A stretch of 8,606 nt of DNA from Dehalococcoidia bacterium (GTDB lineage Bacteria > Chloroflexota > Dehalococcoidia > SM23-28-2 > RBG-16-64-32): positions 1 through 8,606 of the forward strand of contig JAUYGU010000115.1 in the NCBI GenBank assembly GCA_030690405.1, read 5' to 3'. Position numbers and translations under genes: made by a program. The stretch's first letter is position 1, and the number at the start of each line of letters is the position of its first letter. Shown one piece after another: positions 6,252 through 8,606 of the stretch. The notes under the pieces were generated by a model. The model saw only the letters and a list, made by a program, of their open reading frames with translations, was not told the DNA's origin and did not search any database.

Positions 6252-6539
6252 CTATGCCTTCTCGCACGGCACCCCGTGCGACTCCAGCCGCTGCAGCCAC
6301 ACCTCCGCCGGGTCGGCGGCGAAGATGCCTTCGAGCAGCCGGCCCAGCTTCCCCCGCGGCGAGGCGGCGCGGGCCGCGCCCCAGGAGCCGGGGTAGGCGA
6401 GCTCCGGCCGGCCCAGGCATTTGGCCAGCGCTTTCCACTGCTGCTCGCTATCGCAGGCGAGCGATACGCTGCCGCCGTCGCGGCAGCGGTAGCGGCGAAG
6501 GGCGGGAGAGGCCGGGTCCAGCGCCGTCCGCGCGCTCAA
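6252..6539 (-). pseudogene. Fragment of a CaiB/BaiF (family III) CoA-transferase
   Basis: 95 codons from a TTG at 6537-6539 to a TAG at 6252-6254. The segment ALRRYRCRDGGSVSLACDSE (14-33), then QQWKALAKCLGRPELA, then VWLQRLESHGVPCEK closely follows a stretch in the second half of family III CoA-transferases (Y-x-C-x-D-G, G-R-P-E-L, W-x-x-x-L-E-x-x-G-V-P-C). Complete members are about 400 residues. Here the N-terminal Rossmann-like part with the catalytic Asp is absent, and the chain stops just after G-V-P-C, before the final conserved segment. It therefore cannot be an active enzyme alone. It overlaps the stop of the upstream membrane-protein gene as TTGA, so it could be translated by coupling. 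A decayed or rearranged remnant is the simplest reading; a small expressed protein is the alternative. Confidence 0.6.
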
Positions 6540-7057
6540 GAGGCCGTCTCGCGGGCCCGCCGCTGGCGCACCTGGCTGCCGATCACCAGGCCTGCCGAAA
6601 TCAGGACCAGGTTCTTCACCACGAACTCGCCCTCGGTGGTCAGCAGCAACGGGTTACCGGAGTCAAACGCCACGTCCGGCTGCACCACCAGGATAAGGAA
6701 GGTGCCAGCCATCTGAGCCCAGAACAGCAGCAACGTCAGGCGCAGGGCCACCGGCGCCAGCAGCCCCAGCCCGACGATGATCTCCCAGGCGCCCAGGAAG
6801 GGCACGAAGAACCCTTCCGGCAGCCAGTACACCGTATCGGCCACCAACGCCTCTACCGGGCTGCGGCCGACTACCTTCAGGGCGCCGAACCAGACGAATA
6901 CCAGCCCCAGGGCGACGCGCAGGAGGGTGATGCCGTGGACGCGCATGAAGCCGGCTACCGCGGTGTCCAGACGCTCCCACCACTCTCGTGCCCGGGGCGG
7001 GAGCCGCTCTCCCAGCCGCCGTTCTAGGTCGATCCGCTCCTCGAAGCTCACTGCCAT
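6536..7057 (-). CDS. DoxX/DUF417-like integral membrane protein
   Basis: 173 residues from the ATG at 7055-7057. A charged N-terminal 30 residues (EERIDLERRLGERLPPRARE) precedes four hydrophobic segments at about 44-61, 84-102, 105-126 and 145-161. Conserved-looking elements are RVHGITLLRVALGLVFVWFG (39-58) followed by A-L-K, the S-P-V pair with YWLP (66-80), GAWEIIVGLGLL (89-100), QMAGTF (115-120) and TTEGEFVVKNLVLI (140-153). These fit the DoxX-like superfamily, in particular the DUF417/YkgB type. The biochemical role is not known; DoxX-like proteins are often linked to redox or thiol stress. It is divergent from the FAD oxidoreductase across 131 bases and followed by the CoA-transferase fragment with a 4-base overlap. 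A GTG at 7066 in the same frame overlaps the ribosome site and is not favoured. Confidence 0.8.
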   Translation of the reverse strand: MAVSFEERIDLERRLGERLPPRAREWWERLDTAVAGFMRVHGITLLRVALGLVFVWFGALKVVGRSPVEALVADTVYWLPEGFFVPFLGAWEIIVGLGLLAPVALRLTLLLFWAQMAGTFLILVVQPDVAFDSGNPLLLTTEGEFVVKNLVLISAGLVIGSQVRQRRARETAS

Positions 7058-7065
7058 TGCGACCA

Positions 7066-7070
7066 CCTCC
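7066..7070 (-). promoter_or_regulatory. Ribosome binding site GGAGG deciding the DoxX-like gene start
   Basis: On the minus strand GGAGG lies eight bases before the ATG at 7057. An in-frame GTG at 7064-7066 would start inside this site and add only three residues, so ATG 7057 is chosen. Confidence 0.75.
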
Positions 7071-7109
7071 GGCTCTATCTTAATCCCGACGGCGACCCTC
7101 CGCCTCGCG

Positions 7110-7139
7110 TTGACGCCTTGTCCCTGCGGGTGTTATCGT
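7110..7139 (+). promoter_or_regulatory. Possible promoter of the FAD oxidoreductase gene
   Basis: TTGACG (7110-7115, five of six) and TATCGT (7134-7139, four of six) are 18 bases apart. Transcription would start near 7146, leaving about 43 bases before the ATG at 7189. It lies in the short divergent region shared with the DoxX-like gene. Confidence 0.4.
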
Positions 7140-7188
7140 GCGCTGGCAGCATCACCTGTGGCGCGGGCCGCCTCAGGACGGGAGCGAT

Positions 7189-8606
7189 ATGTCCGCGCGC
7201 AGCGACTGGGACGCCATCGTCATAGGGTCAGGGCTCGGCGGTCTCACGGCCGCGGCCTACCTCGCCGCCAACGGCCTGCGCACGCTGGTGCTGGAGAAGC
7301 ACTACGTGGCGGGCGGCAACTCCCACGTATTCCGTCGCAAGCAGAAGTTCGAGTTCGACGTCGGCGTCCACTACATCGGCGATTGCGGGCCCGACGGCCT
7401 GATCCCCACGGTGCTCCGCGGCGTCGGCCTGGACGGGAAGATCGAGTTCCTGGAGATGGACCCGGACGGGTTCGACACGCTGATGTTCCCCGGACTCACC
7501 TTCCGCGTCCCCAAAGGCTGGGATCGCTACCGCGAACGGCTTGTCGCCGCCTTGCCCGACGACGAGACCGGCCTCCACCGCTACCTGGACGTGCTGCAGA
7601 ACGTGCTGGCCGACCTGGCAAAGATCAAGCTGCCGGTGGAGCCCGCAGACGTCCCGAAGCTGATGCAGGAGGCGCCCGCGTTCATGCGCTGGGGGATGCA
7701 TCCGCTCGCCGAGCTGTTCGACGACTGCGGGCTGGGGCAGAAAGCGCGCGCCGTGCTGGCCGCTGAGTCCGGCGCCTACGCGACGCCGCCTTCGCGGGCG
7801 CCGGTTCTGTTGCACGCCGCGCTCATGGACCACTACCTGAAGGGGGCGTTCTACCCGCGCGGCGGCGGGCAGGTGATCCCCGCCCACCTGGTGGACGTCG
7901 TGCGCTCCCACGGTGGCGAGGTGCGGACCCGCGTCCCCGTCGAACGCATCCTCGTGGAGGACGGCCGCGCCGCCGGCGTGCGGCTGACCACCGGTGAGGA
8001 GCTGCGGGCGCCGGTGGTTGTCTCGAACGCGGACCTCAAACGGACGTACCTCGAGATGATTGGCGAGGAGCACCTGTCGCCGCAGACGGTCGCCCGCGTG
8101 AAGCAGTACCGGATGGCGCTGCCCATCTTCTGCGTCTACCTGGGGCTGGACATCGACCTGCGGGAGCGGCTGCCGAACACGAACTGGTGGTACTTCACGA
8201 CCTTCGACATCGAAGGCGTATACCGCGACGCCTACGAGGGGCGCGAGCCGAAGGAGCTGGGGCTGTTCATCACCGCGGCGTCGCTCAAGGACCCGCACAC
8301 GGAGGCGATAGCGCCCAAGGGCTGCACGAGCCTGGAGGTGATGACCTGGGCGCCCGCGGACCACGCCTTCTGGGGCGTGGAGGACGGCCACGCGGTCGGT
8401 GTGCGCCTGACGACGGGCGAGGAGTTGCGCGCACCGATCGTCATCTCCAACGCCGATGTCAAGCGGACGTTCTTGGAGCTGGTGGGGGAAGAGCACATTG
8501 CTTCGGAGACGGCCGCGGCATTGCGCGAGTACCGGATGGCGCTGCCGATCTTCTGCGTCTACCTGGGGCTGGACATCGACCTGCGGGAGCGGCTGCCGAA
8601 CACGAA
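7189..8606 (+). CDS. FAD-dependent oxidoreductase of the RetSat / CrtI (phytoene desaturase-like) family, 3' end missing and probably chimeric
   Basis: An open frame of 472 full codons from ATG 7189 (GGGAG four bases upstream) with no stop before the window ends. The N-terminus has the dinucleotide fold DAIVIGSGLGGLTAAAYLAA: G13-x-G15-x-x-G18 and the ribose-binding E36 in LVLEK. AGGNSHVFRR (41-50) and FDVGVHYIG (56-64) are typical of retinol saturase/CrtISO-like members, which reduce, desaturate or isomerise polyene lipids. FYPRGGGQVIPAHL (221-234) and VVVSNADLKRT are further family landmarks. Up to about residue 400 the order is normal. At VEDG (397-400) the chain switches to sequence resembling residues 260-331 again, so residues 256-332 and 397-472 are homologous and 141 apart. 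The expected C-terminal FAD/substrate segment (the G-T-S-x-G-x-x region near the end of the family) has not been reached. The natural substrate is unknown; no carotenoid genes are in view. Confidence 0.85.
   Translation, partial: MSARSDWDAIVIGSGLGGLTAAAYLAANGLRTLVLEKHYVAGGNSHVFRRKQKFEFDVGVHYIGDCGPDGLIPTVLRGVGLDGKIEFLEMDPDGFDTLMFPGLTFRVPKGWDRYRERLVAALPDDETGLHRYLDVLQNVLADLAKIKLPVEPADVPKLMQEAPAFMRWGMHPLAELFDDCGLGQKARAVLAAESGAYATPPSRAPVLLHAALMDHYLKGAFYPRGGGQVIPAHLVDVVRSHGGEVRTRVPVERILVEDGRAAGVRLTTGEELRAPVVVSNADLKRTYLEMIGEEHLSPQTVARVKQYRMALPIFCVYLGLDIDLRERLPNTNWWYFTTFDIEGVYRDAYEGREPKELGLFITAASLKDPHTEAIAPKGCTSLEVMTWAPADHAFWGVEDGHAVGVRLTTGEELRAPIVISNADVKRTFLELVGEEHIASETAAALREYRMALPIFCVYLGLDIDLRERLPNT
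7953..8183 (+). repeat. In-frame direct repeat inside the FAD oxidoreductase gene, copy 1
   Basis: This segment (residues 256-332) pairs with 8376-8606 at a constant offset of 423 bases. The copies share 14 bases at the left edge (7953-7966), then differ at 44 of 141 bases (7966-8106, by hand count), mostly at third codon positions, then agree over 77 bases with one mismatch (C8124 against G8547). The last 59 bases (8125-8183) are exact. Confidence 0.85.
8376..8606 (+). repeat. In-frame direct repeat inside the FAD oxidoreductase gene, copy 2, cut by the window end
   Basis: Partner of 7953-8183. It begins with CGTGGAGGACGGCC (8376-8389), the 14 bases shared with copy 1, and ends at the last base of the window inside the exact 59-base match (8548-8606). 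The copy encodes the same protein segment with conservative changes (for example NADLKRTYLE against NADVKRTFLE). Confidence 0.85.

Noticed and set aside
6086..7027. 313-codon plus-strand frame across the REP pair and the DoxX-like gene
   Set aside because: Arg/Pro/Ala-rich without domain features and it crosses the hairpins; the minus-strand DoxX-like and CoA-transferase patterns explain the region better.
7228..8496. 422-codon minus-strand open frame opposite the FAD oxidoreductase
   Set aside because: The protein is rich in His, Gln, Val and Arg with no recognisable domain, while the plus strand has clear Rossmann and RetSat/CrtI motifs. It is a shadow of high-GC codon use.

Overview
The window is GC-rich bacterial DNA. 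It has compact genes, Shine-Dalgarno sites and GTG/TTG starts as well as ATG. Both ends cut through a gene, and the right end stops inside a repeated tract, so it looks like a contig from a metagenome or draft assembly. The gene mix (MecA_N-type lipoprotein, SLC13-type permease, acyl-CoA dehydrogenase, CaiB-like fragment, RetSat/CrtI-like oxidoreductase) and the REP-like palindromes would suit a free-living high-GC heterotroph such as a member of the Chloroflexota. That placement is a weak inference: there is no marker gene here.

Layout, left to right. (1) Bases 1-306, minus: the N-terminus of a lipoprotein with an NTF2-like fold of the kind found at the front of class B penicillin-binding proteins. 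(2) Bases 427-3574, plus: a tight three-gene run of a CBS-pair protein, an ArsB/NhaD/SLC13-type permease and an MFS exporter, with gaps of 37 and 18 bases. This is probably one transcript in which the CBS protein senses a ligand for the transport genes. (3) Bases 3595-4851, minus: a toxin-antitoxin module with its own promoter and operator. The toxin is a normal VapC-like PIN ribonuclease. The antitoxin is a 262-residue chain with two tandem XRE-like helix-turn-helix repeats in front of a VapB-type domain. A perfect 12-bp palindrome sits in the 17-bp spacer of its promoter. (4) Bases 4899-6059, minus: a complete acyl-CoA dehydrogenase. (5) Bases 6060-6251: non-coding, with two near-identical-format hairpins (9-bp arms) that look like a REP pair. 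(6) Bases 6252-7057, minus: a DoxX/DUF417-like membrane protein followed, with a TTGA overlap, by a 95-codon fragment of a CaiB/BaiF (family III) CoA-transferase. (7) Bases 7189-8606, plus: a RetSat/CrtI-type FAD oxidoreductase that has no stop before the window ends.

Three places deserve a closer look. The XRE-XRE-VapB antitoxin with its nested operator is the best candidate for an undescribed architecture. The FAD gene carries an in-frame repeat of 141 codons that joins at a 14-base match and ends in an exact 59-base duplicate at the window edge; it is either a recombinant of two paralogues or an assembly chimera, and the second is more likely. The paired palindromes next to a decayed CoA-transferase piece look like a mobile-repeat scar.
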